From the NCBI RefSeq assembly GCF_002865645.1, contig NW_020194588.1, positions 726,092 through 790,091 of the forward strand: a DNA stretch of 64,000 nucleotides, read 5' to 3'. Made by a program: the position numbers and the translations under genes. The notes under the pieces are model-generated. The model ran no database searches. It saw only the letters and a program-made list of their open reading frames with translations, and was not told the origin of the DNA. Within the stretch, counting starts at the first letter, position 1; each line of letters starts with the position of its first letter. This DNA comes from Hyaloscypha bicolor E (Eukaryota; Ascomycota; Leotiomycetes; Helotiales; Hyaloscyphaceae). Shown here one piece after another: positions 1 to 10,954 of the stretch.

Positions 1-659
1 ATGAGGCTGCCACTAGGGAGAAGAGTGCGAGGGACCTCATAGCAAAAACCTCCCAATGAATCGCATTGGGAAGAAGAGGATTGGGAACGAGAGGAATGGT
101 ACCAAGGAGGAAATACACGTACACTTGTACTCTGCAGCTAGCAAGTAGCAGCCTACCTACGAACAATTCACTTGTGCCACCAACAGTCACGGACTCGGCG
201 CAATCTGTCAATAGTGAAGGACCAGCCCTGAAAGGTCGAGAATGGGACCTGCGGCGAGCGAAACCATTCCCATTGCGCTGCGCCTCGCACACCCGGTCCA
301 CACACGTCGTCACGAAGCGTACCGTAGTAGCGCCGGGCAACAACGTCGAAAGGAATCAGGGTTGCATCGCTAGGCTCAGGGAAGTGCGGAGAAGACTCCA
401 TTTCATGATGTAATGTTGGGGGTGTCAGGTGAAGTCATGTGGGGAACAGCGGGGAGCCGAGGTGTTTGCCTTTTTCGGCTGCACAATACGGGAAGGAAAC
501 TGATATTTCTTCGGAAAGCTGGCTCGATGTAGCTTGGTGGATGTGCTTTGATATCAAATCTTTCGGGACGGCAATGGAGCCAAAGTGTGAGTCGGGCGCT
601 CTTTTCATCCGTAAAAGAGGAGTACGGCGGGTCCGACACAGGACAAAACGGGTCTCCTG
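1..659. other. Region without a recognised gene
   Basis: Normal-GC sequence. Short open frames occur on both strands (for example 66-413 plus and 168-401 minus), but none shows a recognisable domain, a splice pattern or a convincing start. I see nothing more here. Confidence 0.5.
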
Positions 660-1001
660 TTTACGTCTGTTACAACGTTTTAACTATAACTTAAATTAAT
701 TAATACGAAGTAATATAATTATAAAATAGAATTAAGCTAATGAAATATCTAAACCCGATTTTTAATATAGTTTGTAATTAATTAGTAATTAAATTTCGAA
801 GCATATAAATAATTTATACTTTTATATATTTTTTAATTATATAAAACGTAAGAATTTTTATATAAACTTATATAAAAATAATTATATACTTTATAACTCT
901 TATAATATTAAAGATATCAAAAATCAGAGAACGGGGAATTAAGTACTAAAAGATATATAATAATTCTAATTAATATAATTTATATTAATTCGTATTTTGA
1001 T
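660..1001. repeat. AT-rich relic, probably RIP-mutated repeat
   Basis: About 340 bases are almost pure A/T with many stops in every frame, and the change from normal GC is abrupt on both sides. This is the texture of a RIP-degraded repeat in a filamentous ascomycete. I could not delimit terminal repeats or name a family. It lies immediately next to the solo LTR at 1007-1220. Confidence 0.55.
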
Positions 1002-1006
1002 ACACT

Positions 1007-1220
1007 TGTAACGGCACTGGCTAGGGGCCAAAGGGGGGTGGCTATCACATAACTGGTTTCACCTAGCTAGCCGGCGTTTCAGTGGTTTTAGCTAGTATTT
1101 CCCTCCTTTTATCCCCTTTCCTTCTCTCTCTCCTTCTTCTCCTTAGCTTAGTATTCTCAATACATGGGATTTTCCTGGATCTTTGAGCCTTTGTACCATT
1201 GCCTCGATCCCGCCGTCACA
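1007..1220 (+). mobile_element. Solo LTR, 214 bp, nearly unmutated
   Basis: The element starts TGTAACGGC and ends GCCGTCACA, the imperfect TG...CA inverted ends expected of a long terminal repeat. It is flanked by a perfect 5-bp target-site duplication, ACACT, at 1002-1006 and 1221-1225. The right flank is not a retroelement interior, so it is a solo LTR, probably left by recombination between two LTRs. Its reverse complement aligns end to end with the two 214-bp LTRs at 36487-36700 and 37811-38024, which carry the same sequence with many C-to-T/G-to-A changes. The strand is set from the purine tract beside the nested copy at 36701, so orientation is an inference. Confidence 0.9.
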
Positions 1221-1225
1221 ACACT

Positions 1226-2912
1226 TTCTTTTATTTTGATATTATTATATCGGACCAACTATAAGTAGGGAAGAAAGTTAATAATAGGCACGTGTGAGCC
1301 AATGTTTCAGCCACTACTATTTGTCTCTTCTTTCCCGTTTAGAAAAGTCACGAAGTCTATTTCAAGTCGAAATTTTAGACGCCGCCTTTGGGCGATGGCA
1401 TTTCATGTTTATTTAACTACTTGCTTTGTGTACGTTGGTTTATAAAGTCCTTGGTAATTATCCGCCGGGAGAAATATCTTTCCGGACCGCCTTTTTGTGA
1501 AAAACATTACATCTCAAGGTTCGTGCAGGGAAGTTTCCTCGTGTCACAGTACGGAGAGGATTTGTGCTGAAAAATGCAGTACGCACCGACATGTTCCGAT
1601 ATTTTTGTACTCGTGTAATCAAGAGGAACACAACACAACAGCGGCGGAATGGAAGTGACGAGGTGAAGCTCCCAGCTGTGAAACTACGAGCCGTGTGACG
1701 AAGACGACAGTCGGTCGATCATTTGATATAACACTTGTACAGTACTGTACCAGTTGAGATTTGGTTAGACTACAACGACTCAAAACCTCCCCGCGGTGCA
1801 GTCTGGGAGAGCTGATAGTCGGTCTACGGATTAAAAGAGATGGCAGGGCTCAGATTGAGTCACGACCTGCTGTCTTCTTATACATAACATACCAAACGAT
1901 CCTCTGGGTATCGAGGCTCTTGTACGCCCTCTCAAATAACGATGGAATTGCTCGACCCCTAGTTCGATAGCAGTACTATATTCGGTCAGATTATACTAAG
2001 ATATAAAATAAAATATTTGAAGAGCGCCTTTTATAGAATCGACCTCAGAATAAGGCTATAGTACAGATAGGTGGGAATGGGTTCTAGCCCAAAACGCTAG
2101 TAAGCGGAGAGGAATAGCATGACTCCGAGGAAGATTCCCTGGCCTTAGTTATGCGCAATAAGAGTTTTTAGAGGGGTTTACAAGGAGCGTACCTCTCCGT
2201 CACATTTGTATTCTACGGAAGAGTAGTGGTATTCGGTGCAAACTTAGAGAAAACTTAGTGCAACTCCAATGTTGTCCTAGCCCAGAAATTGATGTATAAG
2301 TCCACTCCTAGCTCCATAAACGTCGTGAGTTACAAAGAACTACTACTCCAGCATTAAAAATTCTGAAAAGCGGGACATAATACAACTCTGATGCGCCATT
2401 TCTTGAGACATTGCAGAGAGAGCTAGTGGCACCAATCCAAAACTGGCGCCCAAAGCCAGGACAATAGAAGGATTCCCTACTAGAAATCGTCAAAATCAGT
2501 GGTTTCTCAAGCGAGGGACACACCTAAAACGGAAGAGGCAAACCCGGAAAGGAAGCGGGTTTGAGCATAGGAAACTGCTTAAATTCAGTGTTTAGGCGTG
2601 CTCCAGCCAAGCGAGACAAGGAATATGTTTTTATTTCTCGGCTACAAAATGGTTTTGCCCTCATCCAATCTTCAATCAGTAACCCTGGCTGCTTCTACTT
2701 GGGCCGCATTCACTATCAAATCACTCTCCCCAGAGTCTCCTGTCATCTAGCATATATAAAGTCTCAGCAGATTCTGTTGCCTCATGGCGAAAATTGCGAA
2801 ATGAGTCCATTGAATACTCTATACCCGGGACAGCTGGATGGCTCAACTGTCCTTTGTTCGCTTTCCGTCGTGGATGCTTGCTCTAGAGAACTGTTTTTCA
2901 CGGTATTTGCAG
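1226..2912. other. Region without a recognised gene
   Basis: Mixed-GC sequence with short open frames only (such as 1388-1570 plus, 2308-2523 minus and 2561-2920 plus). None shows a domain, signal peptide or usable intron pattern. The last part probably includes the 3' untranslated region of the minus-strand zinc-finger gene that ends at 2913. Confidence 0.45.
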
Positions 2913-5900
2913 TTATGTAGATGAACTTTCTCCCTCCTCTGCATCATTACTGCTTGAGGGAACACTCCCAGCTACTGGTTCAAGGTCTGCGCTGCCTGTC
3001 CCTCGTAGCTCATCCTCGACGCAAGGGGATTGACAGGGTGGTTCGTCTTCCGCCTCTTGGTGTCGTCCATCGCTACTTTGAACTGTGGTTTTGACTCGTC
3101 GAGTTTCTCTGCCGGGTGACATGCTTCGAGGGCGCTTTGAAGGGAGGTTGGAGGTGGTAAGTCTGTCAGGGACCCCACTGGGAGTTCCCGGGAGTGGTTC
3201 GTGGCTGTTTTGCTCATCTGTCACATTGCTCTGCCCCCCAGATGCTCCATGGGCCAGAACAATGATCGACGGGCTTCCAGTGCAATCACTACTGAGACGT
3301 CCATGGGTTGCCTCATCGCTAATTGAAACCTGGCCCTGCTTCAAACCTGGTGCGGAACAACAGTCGGAAAGCTCTAAAGACTTGGGATCTGGCCTTTGTT
3401 TATGCTTTTTGCCCTTGTGGATGTTGCAATCTCTCTGCGTGGAAAATCTCTTATCACATATTTCGCAAGCATATGGGAGAGTGGTTGTACTTGGAGTTAA
3501 ACCACGTTTCGGTTTTGATTTTTCAGTTGGCCTGGAAAAATTGGTTGCATTTTGGTGCGTCATGCGGACTGGCGGGGATTGTTTTGTTGATTTCAATAGT
3601 CCTGTGCTTGTGGCGTCCTTGCTAGGCTTGAGGTTGTCACACCGGTTGCGATGCTCCGAAAGCTCCTTGTTACTAGGGAAGTATGCCTTACATTCTTTGC
3701 ATCGCGGGCACGCATCTATTACTCTGTTAGTAATTCGTTGTAAATGTATCTTTGACGTATAAAACGTACTGGAAACTTGGTGGCGAGCGAGGTTTGCTTG
3801 GCGAGAAAATGAACGAGAGCAAATTACACATCTCCAGTCCTCCAACTTTCCTCTTTTAACGCCCTTCGCTGTATGGATCGTACCATGTTCATCCTCGCCA
3901 ACTTCTAAATAACACTCATCATTGGGATTCCTCACAGTCGGCATAGCAATTGGTAACATTCCCTCATACGCTCTTTGAACATGTGGTAACTCGGTCCTGC
4001 TTCCTCTTTGTGTTTGCTGTTGAGAAGTCTCCAATGTGGGCTGTGGCACGAAGTTGATAGATTCTGTCTTTGAGGCGGTGATATAACTTGTGTGCGTACA
4101 CAACTCGGCTCTTTCTTGCGCTGTTCTGGTGATGAAGTTGTTCGAGTCCACGAGGGCATCGACCAGTGGATCCTGTGGGCACACCGCCTTTGTGGGGTAG
4201 CAGTGGATTGATGCGTGACGCCAACTTGGTCTATTGTCATTCCCTGGATCTCCTATAGATATATTTCGTCTACCTAACTGAGCAGTCTGAGGTTGCTTTT
4301 CCGTTTCCCGAGTGTGTGAGGTGCCAGGTGGATAGACGACAAATTCGTATTGCTGATCAGTCGTTACTGTGGAAGCCTTCAGTCTGAGCACAGCTTCAAA
4401 GATTCCAACAAAGTGAAAGCCTCTAGTCTCCCAAACAACATTATCACGTCTCCAAGAATTGAAAATCTCGCCCTCACTTTCGTTGTCTGGCCTTGTAAAT
4501 AGTCCAGCTAACACTTTCGATAATCGGGCGGCTAATTCCCTGGCCTTACGTGGAATTGTGTTTTCCTGGAAGTGGCTGCTATCAATGAGCTTCAGGTGCG
4601 CTGCCAGGTCGAGATTGTGAAGTCCCTTCCAGTTATCTGCCATTGTCAGAGTCGTCCTGATATGCCAACAGAACATGGGAAACGCTTACTTTGAGTCATC
4701 ACAGCCTCCCGAGTAGCTCGTAAGAGAGGACACGGTACCGGGAGAAAGTTCGGGAATGGTGTAGCAAAAACCCACTCCCGTAGAGCGGCTGCTATCAATG
4801 CTCTAGCTACCATGCCGGGGGAGCTTGACTTCAAGATATATTTTTTGAGCCATGCAGTTTCCTGGTCAATAGGAACGCGATTGTTGGAAATACAACGTAC
4901 GAGGGCTCCAAGGTCACTATTGCTGGCTATAAATGGAACGTCGAATAATATAGTCGAGTCGTTTCCGTTCAAAATAGACTCCATTTCAGAGCTGACGAAA
5001 TCCATAGTATTCTGTACCTCAGAATTGATACCAGAGATCGCTTGCTGTGGATCCTTTACCGTGAAATTCGTTAGTTTTTGCATTTCCTGGACCTTTTTAG
5101 TCAAGCTCCAAATATTGTCGTTCATCTCAGACAGTTTGTTCTCGAGTGTAGCTCTCCCTGTAAGCCTACTAGCTTCTTGAGCCATTTGGAGATGCTTGAT
5201 TTGGGCCCGAAGTTCAATTTCTGTCTGCGCGTACCTGGCGAGTTGTTGGCTGAACTCGTCCACTTCCTGCTGCCATTGTTCGCGGATGTTACTGATCTCA
5301 ATATCTCTTCGTGTGATATCTTCTCGAAATCTTTGGTCAAGGGTACTTTCGGCTGGTCTTAGACTCGTGGGAAACGTGGAAAAGTTCAAGGCAGCTGCTG
5401 ATATATTGGGACGAGTCATCGACATGTGCTCAGGCCTTGCTGGTCGTTCGGAGGCAGTAAGAGTGGGGGGGAGCACGGTCTAACTAGCTGTTACTGCCTG
5501 ATAATTTGAGTCTCGTGGAGGGCATTTCCGCGTCAAACTTACATCTCCAGACAGATCCGCATTTGTAAGATTCTTGGAACAAACCCCTGCGGATCTTGTC
5601 TTAGCCCGCCTTGGAAGACCAGTTCTACCAAGCTGTCCCGAGTGTTGGTGTAGTGTTTGGGCACGAAGGGCTTCATAACAACCCAACTCCTTCTGGATGG
5701 CTTGTCGTATGGTGTTGGATAAGAAGTCTTCAAAGTATGTTGAGCCGTTTGACAAAATTTCTTCAGAAGAGTATGCCTTTGAAGACCGTCGCAAGATCGA
5801 GACGAATTTGTTTTTGACTTGCGTACTCGTGAACATGCACTCGTCGTCATCGCGCTGCGTCCTTGCTTCGGTCAAATGAGCCGGCACTGTTTCCCAGAAG

Positions 5901-5983
5901 TCGAGCCCATTCCGACGACAGAAGTCGAGCCAGGCAAGCGTGGCTACCAGATCAGCATCTTTGAAAACCTTGTTCGAAGCCAT
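2913..5983 (-). CDS. C2H2-type zinc-finger protein with coiled-coil middle
   Basis: Four exons on the minus strand: 5983-5543, 5479-4690, 4636-3770 and 3715-2913, giving about 966 residues. All three introns (63, 53 and 54 bp) have GT-AG ends and matching phase. The first 150 residues are helical and of unknown type. Residues of about 180-290 are rich in Q/E/L heptad-like stretches that suggest a coiled coil. The zinc-finger block lies at about 680-800: CVIC followed by an H, then CPRCKECKAYF and an H-C pair, then YACEICDKRF with H-x4-H. The third intron is a multiple of three and so is invisible in a simple open frame; removing it brings a new Cys next to the first finger. C2H2 proteins usually bind DNA or RNA, but no target can be inferred. 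It is divergent from the Hsp70-like gene across 1.2 kb. The exact family is not recognised. Confidence 0.72.
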
Positions 5984-7213
5984 TGTAACTGGAAGATCGG
6001 TCTTGCGGTGGTCGAATCACTTGGAAGGAAAAGTCGCAGTTTCTTGGTCTGCTGGGGCTCATGCGAATGTGGAGAAGCTCCTTTGCCCCCGAACTGGGAA
6101 GAACCCGTTCATCTTCGAGTCTTTCAGGTTGGGGTTAGTGTTGGTTTCGATGGCTGTGGCTGATACAAGGTCAAGGTGCTGGTCAGTTGTCCGCACGGAG
6201 AGCATATCCGGTTTCTTTTAGAAGTCTGAAACTCATGGCAAAATACCAGGTATTTTCAGTGTATTAAGCCAACCGGAGGAGCCCGATTGCGTCCAAACAC
6301 GCCCGAAAACATGTGTCGTTGTTGGAATTTTCTGGAAGATCGTTGATTTAAGATTGGAAAGACTGTCTATTTTGACCAGCAGAGCCAATGAGAAGAGCTC
6401 CTCGCGCCACCGTTGCAGATCTCTTTGAAATATTGCCAAAGAGTTTCAGACTTCTCAAAAGTACGAGTAGGCAACCCAAGATAAGAAATTTGCGCAGGTC
6501 AGAACCCGGGAAAGTAATTTCGGGGCGAACTCTAGCTGACAAACTGTCCATGGGGATGTATTTTTGGAAGCGGCTTGTTGCGTTCCGTGTTCGCACCGCG
6601 GGGAGGAAACCACGCTCGGGTCGGTTCTAGCGTTGCCGCTGCCATTCAGCCTCTTAAAGGGCCAAACTGACCCCTGAAACGGAATGATCTACGGCCCCTA
6701 CGGGGGACAGAGTCACAGACCACAGCATACTCGGTCTGCCATTTCCCTGTTCAGAAAGTTTATTGAATGTGGCTTGTTGGCAATGAACCAGTGGCCCAGG
6801 AGCGATCATGGTGGCGTTTCGGATCAACAACCTTCGGGGTGGACTTGGACTTCGAGCTTGGGCTTGGGAAGGTACAGACACCTTGATGGGCGGACCTAGT
6901 TGATCGGAAGTCCTACAATCAGCAGCTGCCGAAGAAACAACGGAACGACTTCCAAGACTAAGGTTCTCCTCCCCTTCAGTTAGCATCAACGAAAGCTACA
7001 GCTTTGCAATTCTGATTCCCAACTCCTCTCGAGTCATTCTTGGATTAATGTAGGAGCCAACATCTTCAAAGACATACAATCCCCTCGTGATCTTTCCACT
7101 CTCGTTTGAAACTATTGAATGCAATTAGCTAATCCAGTCTGAGTCTTGAGCAGTCTCGCATTTACAACTCCGCATCTGCAAAACTGGTTGTTCCATCCCG
7201 GACATCTACGACG
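5984..7213. promoter_or_regulatory. Shared intergenic region between divergent genes
   Basis: This 1.2-kb region separates the start of the minus-strand zinc-finger gene from the start of the plus-strand Hsp70-like gene and must hold both promoters. I see no clear TATA box, no repeats and no additional gene. Short open frames on both strands look accidental. Confidence 0.4.
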
Positions 7214-10165
7214 ATGTCGGTCGCTCGTCGTGGCATGGCTTTGCCCAACGTGAACGCTTGGAATGATCAACATAGCAGCAGGAAGCAGACAAATCCAAAC
7301 TCGATCTCAACCAAACCATCTAGCTCTGGACTTGGCCCAACCTCTATGCATACCCGAGGACCACATACTTCAGGTTCATCACCACGGGAAACTAAGGGAA
7401 TATCCAAGTTCCAACGTTTGTATCCAACAAATAATTCGGCATCAAGGGCCACAAGTCGGAGGTCGACCTCAAGAAACAACCCACCGGAAACCGCTGTCTC
7501 ACGATCAACAGAGACGCGTCCAGCAACCAAGTCCAGAGGAATGCACACTTCATCTCCCTCGCGGCGACCAAACCCCTACAGTGTTGTCCCCTCTCGTGCA
7601 GGTCACCTCGACGCGTCGGCAAGTCAGTGGGACAGGGAGAACTTCAGGAGTCCTGAGATCGATAAAAATAGGGGCGATACCCCACAAAACATTATTGTGG
7701 GAATAGATTATGGTACAACCTTCACCTCTGTCTCATATCACATCCCGTCAGACGAAGACAATCACACACGAGTCTTTTCGCACGAAGTTGGTGTCATTAC
7801 TGAATGGCCACATGATGGATTTGAAGGCTCGAAAATGCATATTCCAACCGAGACCTGGTATTCTTCGGTTCCCAAATTTCGTGGCCGTCCCGTTGGTCAA
7901 TTTGAACTCAGCAACTCTGACTCGGAGTCCACCTCCAGTGACGATGAAGATCCACGGGCAGGTCGCTCTACTTCAAGTGATTCCGGCCGGGATGAGGATG
8001 ACTTGACCAGATTCTTTTGGGGTTATGAAGTGTCATATAAGAAGCATGTTGAACTTGCACCACGGAGTGAGCATCGCCGTATCGAGCACTTAAAATCCAT
8101 GCTCCTACAAGCAGAGTACGCCCACGACGATCAGAGAGAAATACGGCCACGTATCGACAGACTCATCGCCGAGAAGATCATTCGGAAATTCGGGACAACA
8201 GAAGTCCCTGACAGTCAAGACGTGCAAGATCCTATCACAGATTTTCTTGTACCGGTCTTGCGTCACACACGGCATCAGTTGATCAAGCACGAGGGGCTCA
8301 ATGATCACTGCTCTATTTCATTCGTGTTGACCGTGCCACTTATCTGGGATACTACATCGTGGCGAATTCTTCAGACTGCCATGGAAGCGGCGATTCGTGA
8401 GACAAATTTTGGGAAACTTAGCCACGGAAGCGTCGATAATCTTTTTATCATCTCTGAGCCGGAGGCGGCAGCAACCTATTTGTTGGGAAACTCTAAAGAT
8501 ATGCTGGTATGTAATAATAAAATTGTTTTGCCTTGTTTGGGTACCTAGATTTAGCTAACATATCCAGGCCGGAGAAACATTCACCGTTCTAGACTGTGGT
8601 GGTGGGACCGTTGATGGGACCACATATACGGTGACCAACTCCTATCCTTTGAGCCTGGGCGCGGAAGTTGGCGAACCAGGTGGTAAGATTCAGGTCTGCG
8701 GTGATATTGGCAGTATTTAACCTTAACTAGGAGATAATTGTGGGGCTAGCTATCTGAACAAGAATTATGCAAACCTTCTATTGGAGAGACTCGCCGGAGA
8801 GACATACCTGGAAGACAATGGCAACACTTTGGAAGCAATAGTCCAGGGTACAATTTACACATTTGAAAACTTCGTCAAACGCACCATAGATGTTACCAAA
8901 AATCCAAGCGGGCGCGTAAAGATCAATGGACTTCTCGGTGATCGACGGAGAGGATTGGTTGGGGCAGCAGCAAAGGGATTTGAAGACAACATTTTGATTC
9001 TCGGCCCGTGAGTATTTTATATTGAATTGAAATGCAGACCTAACCCAGCTCCACAATTTATCAAGATATGGTTTAAATTGTCTCCGATAGGGCCGATTAC
9101 GCCGCCATTTTCTTGCCACTCCTCAAACGTGTAGCCAAAGTCTTGAAAGGACAACTCGACGGTGCGATGGTGAAAGGCCAACAGGTGAAGGTACTTTACT
9201 CACCCCACTCACTTTCAGATGTCATACTAAATGCGTTTATTTGCTAACACCACTTGTAGAGAGTTTACGTCATTGGCGGTTTTGGAGCCGCTCCTTCCTT
9301 ACGAAGTTATCTGAAGAATTTTCTCGTCGAATACTCCAAGGAGGCCCATCTGTCTTACCCGATTCAACTGGTACTATCAAATAAGAAAACCTGGTCTGTA
9401 TTCTTCTACTATCACGTCTCTTTGCTAACACTTGTGAAAGTGAAACTGCAGTCTCCAGCGGATCCGTTCTCAGAGGGGCGAATTTGAGTGGTGGCCCGGA
9501 GAGAGAAGCTTATTCCAGCTATGGATTTCTTCGGAATGAGCTCTACAATCCCGAACAATTCATGGGACATCGAAACGCTGAAACATTCATTGATCCTTGT
9601 GACGGAGAACAATACGTCAAGGTTATCCATTATTTTATCCACCATGTCAGCCCTTCACTTCTTGATGCTCAGGAGACATTCAACTAATTCCACGTAGGGC
9701 GATGTTTTACCTCCTATGCATACATACAAGCCTTTGAAGTCGGCCCATGCCTTTCCGATAGATAGTGAACGGCTTCTCTGCGACGAATTCTTGTACGTGA
9801 ATGACAAACCCACCGCGTCCAACTATCCTTTGGACCATGAATACAACAATGGTGAAGAAGTTCCGCCCTGGCCACATTGGGCTCTGCTAACGGGGCAACG
9901 CACAGGTGCACGTATCGTGGGCAAGCTTGTCTCGGATATGACCTTTCTGAGAGATGATAGACTGATCCGCCCAAGAGCACCTCGGCCGAACGCAGACGGA
10001 ATGAAGCAAGGCATGGCTCACTATGAGGTCACATTTGATTTGGTTGCCATCATAGAGTGTAGAAATCTGCGGTATGAGGCACGATATCCCGCGAACAATT
10101 CCGGAAAAGTCCAGAAGACAGATCAGGTCTGCATTGCTGCTGCTCTTAAGCCAGGAACTGGGTAG
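7214..10165 (+). CDS. Hsp70-like actin-fold ATPase
   Basis: Seven exons: 7214-8506, 8568-8682, 8731-9007, 9091-9190, 9260-9393, 9441-9621 and 9698-10165, all joined in phase, for about 855 residues. The first 155 residues are a low-complexity S/T/R/N-rich tail. The nucleotide-binding fold follows: IIVGIDYGTTFTSVSYH (phosphate-1 loop, about 160-176), SEPEAAATYLL, LDCGGGTVDGTTY (phosphate-2, about 435) and VYVIGGFGAAPSL (adenosine loop, about 598). An acidic D/S/E-rich insert sits at about 235-265. There is no canonical DnaK substrate-binding domain; the last 160 residues are a beta-rich segment of unknown role. Filamentous fungi encode many such divergent Hsp70 paralogues, mostly uncharacterised. 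The ATP-binding fold is clear; chaperone activity is not implied. Confidence 0.88.
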
Positions 10166-10954
10166 TTTATATCTAGTTTCTAAGTCAAAATAAAAGTCAG
10201 ATGATTATTTAACTGACGTAGAATTTGCAGTAGTGTGACTGTTGAGAGCTCAGGGGTTTGCTTGTCTAAGAAGGTAGTAAGATCTACGGTTTCTTTGACA
10301 ATTTATTTTACGAAAATTCAACCTGTCTCAACGCTTCAACCAAAACCATACGGTGTTACAGGACAGCAGAGATAGCCTCCGTAAGCCATTTTCAGTCTTG
10401 CGCATAATGAAGTGTACCGTAGCTTGAAACCTACATTATATCTTGCTGCAAGTTTTGATGCAGATCTGGTGGGAAATCTAATCGTTGATCAAGGGTTTTC
10501 AAGTAAACAACCACTTTCAAGATTTTATAAGTCGAGGAATCATCACAGGATGAGCAGGAACTTTACTTCTACAGTCCCAGTGACATTGTATGCCTGACTT
10601 TGATATTCGTCAGTCCATTGCATTTCCACGACTGCATAACCCTCAGTAGGTGCAGTTAGCATGGCGGCAACCAGCGGGGAAGCTACAAGCGCAAGGTTTG
10701 AGAGAATGAAGGTAAGAGGGGTGACTGCAACATCAATGGATTAATTCAGCTTCTCTCGTGAGAAATGGAAGGGGATTTCGAGATTGGCGGACAGGGTAAA
10801 GGAAACAAGGAGCACCAGGAGGAATTTGGGGAACCGAAATACTTACCTTTGGGAGTCCCCCCCTCGGCGGTGGTTAGTTTATGCACTTGTAAGGTTACAG
10901 CAACAAAAAGCTGGACACGCATTGCCAGGGGTCTCAACATATTGGTAATAAACA
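10166..10954. other. Convergent intergenic region
   Basis: This region lies between the ends of the plus-strand Hsp70-like gene and the minus-strand protease-like gene. It holds only short open frames (10412-10597 and 10765-11040 plus) without recognisable features. It probably contains both 3' untranslated regions. Confidence 0.4.

Noticed and set aside
3085..3762. Long plus-strand open frame of 225 codons
   Set aside because: It is antisense to the spliced zinc-finger gene, whose fingers and phase-matched introns lie on the minus strand.
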